Of a DNA stretch of 64,000 bases, positions 46,371 to 55,164 are shown one piece after another. How positions within the stretch are numbered: position 1 is the first letter of the stretch; each line of letters begins with the position of its first letter. Under the pieces are notes generated by a model, which was not told where the DNA came from, did not search any database, and saw only the letters and a list, made by a program, of their open reading frames with translations. Position numbers and translations under genes: made by a program. Origin of the DNA: Thermocatellispora tengchongensis (GTDB lineage: Bacteria; Actinomycetota; Actinomycetes; Streptosporangiales; Streptosporangiaceae); NCBI RefSeq assembly GCF_014202315.1, contig NZ_JACHGN010000004.1, positions 186,001 to 250,000 of the forward strand, read 5' to 3'.

Positions 46371-46863
46371 GCTCCATGATGTCGCTGGCGGCCATGTAGC
46401 AGGTGAGGATGCGCAGCGGGTCGGGCCGCCTGCTGTCGGCCGTCGGCTCCGGGCCGTTCACCAGGTGCCCGCGGTACGCCGGCAGGGTGAGGTCGCCGAC
46501 CTCCTCCACCGGGCTGGAGCGCGGCTTGGCGAACTGCCCGCCGATCCGCCCGGCCCGGACCACCGGCCTGTGGCCGATCATCTTCAGCGCGCCGGCCATG
46601 ACGTCCAGGGCGGCCGTCTTGCGGCTGACGTGTTCCGCGGTGCACTCCTCCGGGTCCTCCGCGCAGTCGCCGGCCTGTACGACCAGGGACCTGCCCTCGG
46701 CGACCTCGGCGAGGGCAGCACGCAGGGTCCGTACGTCCGCCGCCCGTACCAGCGGGGGACGCGAGGCCGGCACCTCCCTGACGCGCTGGACTTGCGAGAC
46801 ATCGCTCCACTCCGGCTGCTGCGGCGCCGTACTCAGCCGGATGCCGGTCATGGTGTCGTCCAC
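46371..46863 (-). pseudogene. phzC: Class II DAHP synthase PhzC, 3'-truncated
   Basis: PhzC feeds the shikimate pathway for phenazines. About 160 N-terminal residues remain of roughly 400: LVVQAGDCAEDPEE, TAALDVMAGALKMIG, VVRAGRIGGQFAKPRSSPVE and DLTLPAYRGHLVNGPEP, ending at ILTCYMAASDIMEH. The following bases already encode phzE in another frame, so the phzC 3' part, anything between and the phzE 5' end were removed together. The GTG at 46863 with GGAGA upstream is the likely start. Confidence 0.88.
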
Positions 46864-46916
46864 GGGTCTCCATTGCTCGAAGGGACGTGCGACATTGCGG
46901 GCGGCCTCGCCCTGGT

Positions 46917-47405
46917 CTAGGTGGGAATCCCTTCGCGCCTGACCTCGGGAACGGGGATGCCGAGCGCGCGGAGCTGCTCGAACGGGTTCATGAACTCCCG
47001 CTGCTGCCTGATCTTCCCGTTCTCCAGCAGGAAGGAGTGGAGGAAGTGGTTGCTGTAGTGGCCCTCGGGATATCCGGGGAAGCGGATGGCGCCCTCGCCG
47101 TCGCACTCCACCCAGAAGAAGTTCGGGTCCTGCGTCTCGAAGATCTGGATGTTCTTCCAGACCCAGTCGGGAAAGCACCGCAGCGACCAGACCGCGTGCT
47201 CGGCCAGGCGGTCCCGGCCGTGGATGGCGATCGGCCGGCCCGTGTCGTTCGTCCAAAGGCCGCCGACGCCGTCCTCGGTGAACAGCAGGTGCCGGCGCAG
47301 GCGATCCCGCCCCCGCGTGTTCACGTATTTTTCCACGGTCGTTCGGTTGATTTTACGGAGCTCGGCTTCCGCCTCATTTCGGGAAGGGTACGTGGTGTGC
47401 GCCAT
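46917..47405 (-). CDS. phzB: Phenazine biosynthesis protein PhzB
   Basis: 162 aa, the usual length. Diagnostic segments are VWKNIQIFETQDPNFFWVECDGEG, GHYSNHFLHSFLLENGKIRQQREFMNPFEQLRALGIPVPEVRREG. PhzB (with PhzA where present) helps condense two aminoketone precursors into the tricyclic phenazine. ATG 47405 has a GGAGG site six bases upstream. It is the first and only intact core phenazine gene of the remnant; phzD, phzF and phzG are not in the window. Confidence 0.94.
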   Translation of the reverse strand: MAHTTYPSRNEAEAELRKINRTTVEKYVNTRGRDRLRRHLLFTEDGVGGLWTNDTGRPIAIHGRDRLAEHAVWSLRCFPDWVWKNIQIFETQDPNFFWVECDGEGAIRFPGYPEGHYSNHFLHSFLLENGKIRQQREFMNPFEQLRALGIPVPEVRREGIPT

Positions 47406-47508
47406 GATGATCCTCCGCCAATTTGTTCTTTCGCGAGGATATTCCACGCGCCCCGAAACGGAAAGAATGTGCAACTGCGATGACCGTGGCATGGATGTTC
47501 GAATCAGG

Positions 47509-48591
47509 TCATGTCGCCTGATCCGCGTGACGCGGCACCATGTTCGCCAGCTTCTTCCAGTCCTCGCAGCGCTTGAGCACGATGGCGCGAATGAGCGGCA
47601 CGCAATGCGGCGGAATCGCCTCGGCGATCTGCTCCCATTGCGACTGATCCATTTCCGTGGCCAGCAGAATCCGCAGCAGCGTCCGCCTTGATTCGGTCGC
47701 GCGCATGGAGGGGTCGCGCGCGAGTTTGCGCACCGCCGAGGCGGTCTCGACGGCCGTCGCCCGCTCGCTCCGCGGCCGGCCGGGACGGCCCCGCGTGGGC
47801 GAGGGCGGCGCCGCGCCGGCGACGTCCGGCGGCTCGCCCTCCTGGCCCGGCGACGGCGTGGCGACGGCGGCGGGCCCGTTCCGCGCGCCCTGCAGCCGCT
47901 GGGGGATCGGATCTTGGCCGCGGCTGAGGCGATCGCGCACGTCACGTACGGTTCCCACGGAAAGGCCCGTTCGCCGCGACAGCTCCCGCAGCGAGATCTC
48001 GGAGTTGGCCATCAGCAGCGCGGCCGCGCTGCGGCGGCCCTCGATGCTGCTGACCGGCCGCACCTTGCCGTCCCTGCCGATGCGGGAGTTCGGCGGCGCG
48101 GTCTCCCTGCCCGCCCGGCGGCGCAGGTCGCCCACGGTGTAGGCGCTCAGCCCGGTACGCGCGGCGATGGCGCGGTCCGACCAGTGGGGATGGGAGCCGA
48201 GAATGCGCCGCACGGCGGCTTTGCGCTCATCCAGCGTGAGCGGCAGACCGTGCCTGACGTTGAGCTGCACGGAAAGGACGAACGCGTCCGCCTCACTGCC
48301 GTCGAAGAACTGCACCGGAATCTCGGTGCGGCCCCTGACGGCCGCGGCGCGCAACCGGTGGGCGCCGTCGATCACCCGCATGGTGGGACGATGCACGAGA
48401 AGCGGGTCGTCGCCGCCGCCGGTCTCGACGAGCAGGCGAACGTGCGCGGGGTCCTCCCCCCTTTGCCGCGGCGAGAACGACGGCCGCAGGTCCGCTATCG
48501 GGACGATCTGTTTCGGCAGATCCCTGAGCAGGTCGGACACCTCTAGGGGGACGTCGGCCTTGTGGCTGATCTCGGCAACGTGAAGTGTCAC
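47509..48591 (-). CDS. ParB-N/StrR-like transcriptional regulator
   Basis: 360 aa. N-terminal ParB-like nuclease fold (IVPIADLRPSFSPRQRGEDPAHVRLL, RVIDGAHRLRAAAVRGRTEIPVQFFDG), then two helix-turn-helices (DRAIAARTGLSAYTVGDLRR and SLRELSRRTGLSVGTVRDVR). StrR-type proteins of this build are pathway activators in antibiotic clusters, so it probably once controlled the phenazine genes downstream. GTG 48591 has a GGGAAGG site; the open frame extends to 48765 without a better start. Looks intact. Confidence 0.85.
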   Translation of the reverse strand: MTLHVAEISHKADVPLEVSDLLRDLPKQIVPIADLRPSFSPRQRGEDPAHVRLLVETGGGDDPLLVHRPTMRVIDGAHRLRAAAVRGRTEIPVQFFDGSEADAFVLSVQLNVRHGLPLTLDERKAAVRRILGSHPHWSDRAIAARTGLSAYTVGDLRRRAGRETAPPNSRIGRDGKVRPVSSIEGRRSAAALLMANSEISLRELSRRTGLSVGTVRDVRDRLSRGQDPIPQRLQGARNGPAAVATPSPGQEGEPPDVAGAAPPSPTRGRPGRPRSERATAVETASAVRKLARDPSMRATESRRTLLRILLATEMDQSQWEQIAEAIPPHCVPLIRAIVLKRCEDWKKLANMVPRHADQAT

Positions 48592-49309
48592 TGCTGAACC
48601 TTCCCTACGAAGGATGGGGAGCAAGGGTGATTGCTTCACTGGAGCGCAACCGCGCATCGGCTCGCCTGTCGCGTCACACGGCCGTTCCGCGGTGTGAGAT
48701 GTGCGGTGTGAAATGTACTGCCAGGAACGGGCGCCGGGACGAGAGGCGCCCGCGTGATTGCTCATCGGGCCGAGCTGCGGAAGGCCCGCCAGGGCGCGCC
48801 GCGCCGGGGACCGGGGTGAAACGCCTGTCTCAGGCTGAGATGTGACCGCAGCGGCGCCGGACTTGTCAATACCCCCGAATATTCACCCCCCGGGAATTCG
48901 GCGGCGCCGCGCACGGGCGGCACGGCCGGGCCGGCGCGGGCGGTGCGGTTGACCGGCAATGGCGGGTCGATTCGCCCAGACGGGCGAATTATCGTGATAT
49001 CAAGGCCGTTCGGGTCGTCAGCCGGTGATGATCCGCGGTGATCCCCGCGGCTGCGGCCGACACGGCCCCGTCGCGTCGCTGTCGCGCGCCGCGGTCATTA
49101 GGATTTCGACAAGCACATCGCGCCCCAGTGGGTAACACGGAGGTGGTACTGTCAAGGCGGCAATAGTGTACATATCAAACGTCCTTCGACCGCTCTGCCT
49201 GTAAGTCCGCGAAGGTCGCCTCGGTCACCTGGTTAGCCCCGCTCTAGCCGACCTCGCGCCGTTCATCTCGTCCACTGATATGACGAACCGCGACGACGAA
49301 AGGTGACCG
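48592..49309. other. 718-base gap between StrR-like regulator and SigJ-like gene
   Basis: No gene seen. It contains a 14-base tandem repeat, GCGGTGTGAGATGT/GCGGTGTGAAATGT (48689-48716), preceded by an inverted TCACAC (48674-48679), giving three GTGTGA elements 100-120 bases upstream of the regulator start. It also contains a perfect hairpin ATTCGCCC-AGAC-GGGCGAAT (48970-48989). The rest is less GC-rich (48850-49200) and likely holds both promoters. Confidence 0.6.
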
Positions 49310-50206
49310 ATGGACACGACTTTGGCCGAGCTGGCCGAGCACTTCGATAAGTCCCGCAACCATCTCAGAGCGGTCGCGTTCCGCATACTCGGCTCCGCGG
49401 ACGAGGCCGACGACGCGGTGCAGGACGCCTGGCTACGCGCCTGCCGCGGCGGCGCCGACGGCGTGGCCGACATGACGGCGTGGCTGACCACGATCGTCGC
49501 GCGCATCTGCCTCGACATGCTGCGCTCGCGGCGGCGCCGCCGCGAGGAGTTCACCGACATGTCCGACCTGGATGCGATCATCGCCCATGACGATCCGGGA
49601 CCGGAGGAGGAGGCGGTGCGCGCCAACTCCGTCGGCCTCGCCCTGCTGGTGGTCCTCGACACGCTCGGGCCCGCCGAGCGGATCGCCTACGTGCTGCACG
49701 ACCTGTTCGCGGTTCCGTTCGACGCGATCGCCGAGATCCTGCAGCGCACCCCCGCCGCCGCCAAGAAGCTGGCCAGCCGCGCCCGGCACCGGGTCCACGG
49801 CACCGCCGCCGTTCCCGCCGCCGACCTCGCCAGGCAGCGGCGGGTGGTCGAGGCGTTCCTCGCCGCCTCGCGCGCGGGCGACCTCCCCGCGCTGCTCGCC
49901 GTGCTGGCCCCCGACGTCGTACGGCATGCCGACGCCGCCGCGCTGCGCAGGCCCGCCCGCACCGAGCTCCGCGGCGCCCACGACGTCGCGCGGGAGACCC
50001 TCAGCAACGCCGCGCGCGCCTTCTACGCCCGGCCCATCCTGGTCGACGGCGCCATGGGCGTCGTCGTGGCCCCGGAGGGACGGCTGCGGCTCGTCCTGCG
50101 CATGACCATCGACGGCGACCGCATCACCGCCATCGACGTCGTCGCCGACCCCGGCCGCCTGCGCGCGCTGCACCTCGCCCTGGCCGACCCCGCGCCCGCG
50201 CCCTGA
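49310..50206 (+). CDS. ECF sigma factor, SigJ/ECF41-like with SnoaL-type C-terminal domain
   Basis: 298 aa. Region 2 (LRAVAFRILGSADEADDAVQDAWLRA), region 4 (LGPAERIAYVLHDLFAVPFDAIAEILQRTPAAAKKLASRARHRV) and a C-terminal SnoaL-like domain (RRVVEAFLAASRAGDLPALLAVLAPDVVRHAD). In this group the extra domain replaces a separate anti-sigma factor as regulator. ATG 49310 with GAAAGG upstream. Followed 18 bases later by a VOC protein, which may be its target gene. Confidence 0.93.
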   Translation: MDTTLAELAEHFDKSRNHLRAVAFRILGSADEADDAVQDAWLRACRGGADGVADMTAWLTTIVARICLDMLRSRRRRREEFTDMSDLDAIIAHDDPGPEEEAVRANSVGLALLVVLDTLGPAERIAYVLHDLFAVPFDAIAEILQRTPAAAKKLASRARHRVHGTAAVPAADLARQRRVVEAFLAASRAGDLPALLAVLAPDVVRHADAAALRRPARTELRGAHDVARETLSNAARAFYARPILVDGAMGVVVAPEGRLRLVLRMTIDGDRITAIDVVADPGRLRALHLALADPAPAP

Positions 50207-50224
50207 CCGGCGGGAGGCACACGC

Positions 50225-50620
50225 GTGATCACCAACCCCAGGCTCGCCGTGCTGTACGTCAAGGACCAGAGCGCCACCGTGGACTTCCTCACCGGGACGC
50301 TCGGCTTCGAGCTGGCGGCCGACGTCCCCCACGCCGGCGGACGGCGCTGGGTCGAGGTACGCCCGCCGGGCGCGCAGACCCGCGTCGTGATCGCCGCGAT
50401 CGAGCCCGCTGTCCTCGACGCCGTCCACGAGCAGGCGGGGCGCATGGCACACGGCTGGTTCGACTGCGACGACCTCGACGCCACCTGCGCCGATCTTCGC
50501 GCCAAGGGCGTGGAGTTCACCGTGGAGCCGCAGGCGGCGCCGTGGCGCGAGGGCGCGCGCTGGGCGCAGATCCGCGGCCACGACGGCAACGTGTACGGCC
50601 TGACGCAGCGGGGCCGGTAG
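50225..50620 (+). CDS. VOC (glyoxalase/bleomycin-resistance) family protein
   Basis: 131 aa, two beta-alpha-beta-beta-beta modules: RLAVLYVKDQSATVDFLTGTLGFEL and HGWFDCDDLDATCADLRAKGVEF...IRGHDGNVYGL. Family members bind a metal or an antibiotic. GTG start. Sits directly behind a SigJ-like gene, an arrangement in which the sigma factor often controls the small enzyme. Confidence 0.88.
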   Translation: MITNPRLAVLYVKDQSATVDFLTGTLGFELAADVPHAGGRRWVEVRPPGAQTRVVIAAIEPAVLDAVHEQAGRMAHGWFDCDDLDATCADLRAKGVEFTVEPQAAPWREGARWAQIRGHDGNVYGLTQRGR

Positions 50621-50742
50621 GGCGGCCCGGCGCTCACCGCGCCGCGACCGCCGCCGTGGCGTCCCGGCGGGGCTCCAGGTGTGCAACTGCCAGGTTCCCT
50701 CACTTGCACACGCGGCCGGCGCCGCCCGCCCTGGCGGCACGG

Positions 50743-51282
50743 TCACGACCGGGCTCCGTCGCCGTCCGGCGGTCGCGGCTCGCAGCGGACCCGCGCCTCG
50801 GCCCTGGCGTCGATGCGGCGGACGCTCGGCTCCGACGTGCCGATCAGCGCGGCGATGTCGGCGTAGGACATCCCGAACCCGTGGTGCAGCAGGAACACCG
50901 TACGCTCCTCGTGCTTCAGCGCGTCGAGAACGGCGGCCAGGGCGGCGGACACCGACTCGGCCAGGCTCAGCTCGGACTCGTTCCGCAGCGGCTCCGGCAG
51001 CCACGGGCCGATGTGGGCCTCGCCGTCGCTCCGCGCGGCCCGCAGCCGGGCGAGCGCCAGGACGGTGACCAGCGCGGTGAGCCCGACCGGGGGCTGCGCA
51101 ACGTTCCGCTCGGCGGCGGCCAGCCAGCGGGCGCGCGCCTCCTGGACGACCCCGTCGGCCTCCTGGCGGTCCCCCAGCATGCCGTAGGCCACAGAATAAA
51201 GTAAGGGCACGTGTCGCCGGAAGGTTTCCGCCATGCCGTGATCCCTGTCGAGCGGCCGGTCCGAAGAATACTCGGCCCCCAT
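50743..51282 (-). CDS. ECF sigma factor, short form
   Basis: 179 aa. Region 2 is HVPLLYSVAYGMLGDRQEADGVVQEARARWL and region 4 is HEERTVFLLHHGFGMSYADIAALIGTSEPSVRRIDARAEARV. The linker resembles SigJ-type proteins, but the C-terminal SnoaL domain is missing and region 2 has VVQEA instead of the usual VVQDA. It could be a truncated relative of the gene at 49310. ATG 51282 has a GGAGGG site. Confidence 0.8.
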   Translation of the reverse strand: MGAEYSSDRPLDRDHGMAETFRRHVPLLYSVAYGMLGDRQEADGVVQEARARWLAAAERNVAQPPVGLTALVTVLALARLRAARSDGEAHIGPWLPEPLRNESELSLAESVSAALAAVLDALKHEERTVFLLHHGFGMSYADIAALIGTSEPSVRRIDARAEARVRCEPRPPDGDGARS

Positions 51283-51490
51283 GCGCCCTCCTCGTGGATG
51301 CGTCGCCGGGCAACGATTTCCAACCCACTTCGGCAATCTGCGGTAATGTACCCCGCCGACGCCGGATCAGATAGTTTCTCTCCACCTCCCGGCCGGAAAT
51401 TCTCCATGGCGATGTCACCTTCCGAGAACGCGCCGCGTCTTTTCTGATGGCCGAACCCCCGCCCGGAAGGACGGGTCAAGGCCGTCCTCT

Positions 51491-51528
51491 TTCAGGCAGC
51501 ACAGCGAGCTTCAGGCAGCACAGCGAGG
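51491..51528 (+). repeat. 19-base tandem duplication before hypothetical gene
   Basis: TTCAGGCAGCACAGCGAGC (51491-51509) is followed immediately by TTCAGGCAGCACAGCGAGG (51510-51528). The second copy runs into the ribosome site of the gene at 51538. Confidence 0.85.
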
Positions 51529-51537
51529 TGAATCCGC

Positions 51538-52062
51538 ATGGACTTCGTTCCTGACGGCTCCCATGCCGATCCCGTCTCATGGCGTGTCGCCACCGAGGCC
51601 AGCGCGGGAAAACTGTCGATGAACACCTCGAAGGGGTCGCGTCTCCTTCATGAACTGCCTCGTTTTCACGGCTCGTTCACCTTGTCGCGCGCCGGCCTGC
51701 TCGCGGGATTCGCCCTGCGGCTGCCGCTGCCCCCGGGGGCCCGCCCGGCGTGGCTGCGCGCGGAGGAGCCGCCGCTGCTGTCGTGGGAGTCGGTGGGCCT
51801 TTCCGCCGGCGGGCCGCCGAGCAACGTCGGCGGGCGCGCCCGGCTGCGGCTGGGGCGGCGGGAGACGTTCACCCCGGTGTGGGGACTGTGCGCCGAGGTA
51901 CCCGCGGGGCGGCCCTACTTCAAGATCGTCCTGGAGACGGTCTTCCCCTCCTCCAGCCTCCACTGGCCGGCCGAGGCGTGGCGGCGGCTCCGCCCGGTGA
52001 CGCTCACGCTGTTCAGCGAGATCCGGCCCTCGGGCGCCGGGACGCGGGAACCGCCGCGCTGA
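51538..52062 (+). CDS. Hypothetical protein
   Basis: 174 aa. No signal peptide or strong membrane span; LLHELPRFHGSFTLSRAGLLAGFALRLPLPP and ETFTPVWGLCAEVPAGRPYFKIVLETVFPSS are its most structured parts. Not recognised. ATG 51538 is preceded by AGGTGAATCCGC. Codon bias fits the plus strand better than the antisense frame, so I accept it as a gene with moderate confidence. It converges on qcrB. Confidence 0.55.
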   Translation: MDFVPDGSHADPVSWRVATEASAGKLSMNTSKGSRLLHELPRFHGSFTLSRAGLLAGFALRLPLPPGARPAWLRAEEPPLLSWESVGLSAGGPPSNVGGRARLRLGRRETFTPVWGLCAEVPAGRPYFKIVLETVFPSSSLHWPAEAWRRLRPVTLTLFSEIRPSGAGTREPPR

Positions 52063-52090
52063 CGCGGCACCGGACGGGCGCCCGGCGACG

Positions 52091-53395
52091 TCAGTGAGTG
52101 AGGGGCCGATCCCCCGCGGCGACGGCGGCGCGCTCCTCCTCGCCGTGGCCGTTGACCAGCGGGACCTTCTCGCCCCCGTAGGCCCTGGACATGCGGCCCC
52201 GCAGCCTGCCGAGCACTCCCCGTACGGCGGTGGGCGGCACGCCCTCGCGGTTGTCGGCGACCGCCAGTTCCGGCACCGGCTCCTTGGCGCCGATGTGCGC
52301 CGCGGCGTCCTCGGGCAGCGGCGCGTGGACCTCGACGAACCTGCCGTCGGGCAGCCTCTTGATCACTCCGGTCTCCACGCCGTGGCCGACCAGTGCGGCG
52401 TCCGAGCGCTGCAGCCCCAGGCAGATCCGGTACGTGATCGCGTAGGCCAGCACCGGGGCCCGCGATGACCAGGACCCGCCCGGCGTACGTGGTCATGTTC
52501 AGGCTCACGTGGAAGAACGTCGCGATCTCGTCGTTGGCCCCGAACAGCCACAGCACGCCGTAGAACGCCACGCCGGCCATGCCGATCGCGGTGCGGTGGG
52601 GGTTGTTGCGCGGGCGGTCGGCGATGTGGTGCTCGCGGCTGTCACCGGTGATCAGCGCTCGGCGAACGGGTAGAGCGACAGGCCCACGAGGATGACGCCC
52701 AGCGGCACCAGCCCTGGGATGATCACGCTCATCGGCAGGGTGCCCGCCTCGGCCGTGCCGAAGAGGTTGATCTCCCAGGCCGGCATGATGCGCAGCGCGC
52801 CTTCGAGGAAGGCCAGGTAGAAGTCGGGCTGGGAGCCCGCGGACACGTCGGCGGGGGTGTACGGCCCGTACAGCCAGATCGGATTGATCTGGGCGAACGT
52901 GGCGAGACCCGCGATCACCCCGAGCGTGAACAGGAAGTACGCGCCCGACTTGGCCATGAACGAGGGGTAGAACGGCGCGCCGACCACGTTACGGTTCGTC
53001 CGCCCCTTGCCGGGCATCTGGGTGTGCTTCTGCCGCCACATGAGCACCAGCGCGGCCCAGTGGTGTATCTGCCGTACGAGCAGGCCGCCGCGCACCTCGA
53101 AGGTGATCTCCAGCGCCGACGCGTACGCCTCGGACATCATCACGCCGCGCAGCGGCTCGTACGGGCCGTCGTACAGGACGTGGCCCATGCTCGGCTTGAA
53201 CCAGAACGTCAGGAACGTGCCGGTGAGCAGCAGGATGACGAACGAGTAGAGCGCGATCTCCCCCAGCAGGAACGACCAGTGGTCGGGAAAGATCTTGCGC
53301 ATGTTGCGCCGGAGAAACGAGGCGCCGCCCAGGCGCGCGTCCAGGTGGCTCGACGCGTGCGCGATGCGGCTCGGGACCGTGTTCAGCTCCGTCAT
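52091..53395 (-). pseudogene. qcrB: Cytochrome bc1 cytochrome b subunit QcrB, internally deleted with two frameshifts
   Basis: Starts normally (ATG 53395 overlapping qcrA stop): SHLDARLGGASFLRRNMRKIFPDHWSFLLGEIALYSFVILLLTG. After LLVRQIHHWAALVL it jumps to MWRQKHTQMPGKGRTNRNVVG (near 53040). About 105 codons are missing, including the second histidine of the first haem pair and both ligands on the next helix. A lost base at about 52652 and an extra base in GGGG (52455-52458) break the C-terminal part, which otherwise continues to a stop at 52091. It cannot bind two haems as encoded. Confidence 0.9.
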
Positions 53396-54495
53396 GATCC
53401 TCCTCCGTGGGCCCCGGCCTCGGCGTCGCCGCGCTCCCAGTAGCTCGGCCCGACCGGCACGGGGAAGTCGCCCATGGCGATGAGATAGCCCTCCGCGTCG
53501 ACGCCGATGGGCAACTGGGGCAGCGGCCGGGCGGCGGGGCCGAAGACGACGCGCGCGCCGTCGGTCGCGTCGAAGGTCGACTGGTGGCAGGGGCACAGGA
53601 TGTGGTGGGTGTTCTGCTCGTACAGGGCCGCGGGGCAGCCGACGTGGGTGCAGATCTTGCTGTAGGCCACGATCCCGTTGTGGGTCCAGTTCCTGTTGGT
53701 GCCGGGCTTGATCTCCTCCGGCCTGAGGTTGACCAGGATCACCGTGGCCTTGGCCAGCGCGTTCAGGTCGTGCTCGTGGCCCTCGGGCACCACGGAGAGC
53801 AGGCCGCCGGGGCTGTTGAAGTCGGTCGCCCTGATCGGCTTGCCCGTGCCCTCCACGACCAGCCGGGGCCGTCTGCCATCCTTGGTCCTCTCCCCCCAGA
53901 CGGTGTGGCGGAGCCGCTTGTGGGCGTTCGCGCCCGCCGTCTTGGTGTTGTCCAGGTCGCGCAGTAGCACCAGCGGCACCAGCCCGAGCGCGGCCATCGC
54001 CGGCAGCAGCGCGCGCCGCAGCAGCTTGCGCCGTACGAAGCCGCTCTCATTGGCGCCCTGCACGAAGTACTCCGCCACCGCCGCGCGGTCCTCCTCGTCG
54101 GAGACCATCGGGTGGCGCTCCTGGGTCAGGGTGTACTTCGGCATGATCTGGCGGGCCCAGACCACGACGCCGACGGCCAGCGCCAGCACCGCGAGCGTGA
54201 GCGAGCCGCCGAGGGCGAGGTTGGACAGCCCGGTCGCGTCGGGGCTGCCGACCTGGAGCGTCACGTAGAAGACGACGAACGCCAGCGCGGCCACAGAGGT
54301 GGTCGTGAAGCAGAGCACCACGATCTTCTCCGCCCTGCGCGCCTGCCGCTCGTCCTGCGGGACGACCCCCGGCCGGTCGCGTTCCCCGTCCCGCTCCTCC
54401 GGACCGCCGAGCATCGGCGCCCCGGCCGTGGGGGTGCCGGCGACGCGCCGCGGCACGGCGCGCTCGCCCCGCTGTTCGATGTTGTGATCCGTCAT
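53392..54495 (-). CDS. qcrA: Rieske iron-sulfur subunit of cytochrome bc1 complex
   Basis: 367 aa, actinobacterial type with three N-terminal membrane spans (about 57-80, 93-112, 166-185). The [2Fe-2S] ligands are in CTHVGC and CPCHQS (near residues 285-305). It transfers electrons from menaquinol to cytochrome cc. The gene looks intact, but qcrC and ctaE, which normally precede it, are absent and its qcrB partner is broken, so this is likely a secondary copy. Confidence 0.95.
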   Translation of the reverse strand: MTDHNIEQRGERAVPRRVAGTPTAGAPMLGGPEERDGERDRPGVVPQDERQARRAEKIVVLCFTTTSVAALAFVVFYVTLQVGSPDATGLSNLALGGSLTLAVLALAVGVVVWARQIMPKYTLTQERHPMVSDEEDRAAVAEYFVQGANESGFVRRKLLRRALLPAMAALGLVPLVLLRDLDNTKTAGANAHKRLRHTVWGERTKDGRRPRLVVEGTGKPIRATDFNSPGGLLSVVPEGHEHDLNALAKATVILVNLRPEEIKPGTNRNWTHNGIVAYSKICTHVGCPAALYEQNTHHILCPCHQSTFDATDGARVVFGPAARPLPQLPIGVDAEGYLIAMGDFPVPVGPSYWERGDAEAGAHGGGS

Positions 54496-54521
54496 GTCCT
54501 GTGTCGCTTCTCCCGGGTGCT

Positions 54522-54665
54522 CTAGTGGCCGACGAGAACGGCGGCGCCGGCGCCCGCGCTCCGCGCCGACGCCGCCGAGCTTGTCCAGATCACGCCGGAA
54601 ACCAGGTTTCGGGCGTTCTCAAAGTGGGCGCCCGGTATGACCTCCGCATCGGCCGCCGCGGGCAT
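54522..54665 (-). CDS. 47-aa small protein upstream of qcrA
   Basis: MPAAADAEVIPGAHFENARN, then a Val/Trp-containing segment (LVSGVIWTSS) and a Ser/Ala/Gly-rich C-terminus ending VLVGH. A near-perfect AAGGAGG ribosome site sits six bases before ATG 54665, the best in this region, and the stop is 26 bases before qcrA. Strong translation is therefore likely. It could be a genuine small protein, a peptide precursor, or the remnant of a truncated gene. Not recognised. Confidence 0.55.
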   Translation of the reverse strand: MPAAADAEVIPGAHFENARNLVSGVIWTSSAASARSAGAGAAVLVGH

Positions 54666-55164
54666 ATCGCCTCCTTGTCGCTCCCTCCGCCTACCTAGAC
54701 GCCGCGGCCAAGGAAAAGGTGACATTTGCCAGTTAAGCGATGTCCGCGCCGGCAGGAGCATTGACGGACCCCGCTCGCGGCACCGCGGGACGGCGGAGAT
54801 AGAATCACGCTTTATTCCGACCCCGTTTTCACGTATTCACATATCCACGTATTCGCGGAATCGCCGGCCGCCGCCGCGCCGCGTGTTTCGAGTAGGCCAT
54901 CACCGCGGCCCGGTCGGGGAAGTCGGTCCTGAACGCGACGTCGGCCCTCGGGCCCAGGCCGAGCCAAGGTGAGGGCCACGCGGGCGGTGGTGATCCAAGC
55001 GTCGAGACGAGAGCGCGGGCTGACCGGCCGACGGCCCCGGCGGTCGCGCCCTACCCCGCTTCTCGCGGCGAACGCGCATCGCTCGACCGTCCGGGGCGAA
55101 CCAGGCGGGCACCGGATCGAGAAGGGTCACCGCCCGGACGGATCATCCACCTTGTGACCCCGGC
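54666..55164. other. 500-base gap upstream of the qcrA cluster
   Basis: No intact gene. On the minus strand a short frame ending at 54829 reads LGPRADVAFRTDFPDRAAV and MAYSKHAARR, vaguely like a stress-responsive alpha/beta-barrel (Dabb) fragment. CACGTATTC is directly repeated at 54830-54838 and 54846-54854 in an AT-rich patch. The promoter for the 47-aa gene and qcrA must lie near 54680-54780. Confidence 0.5.
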
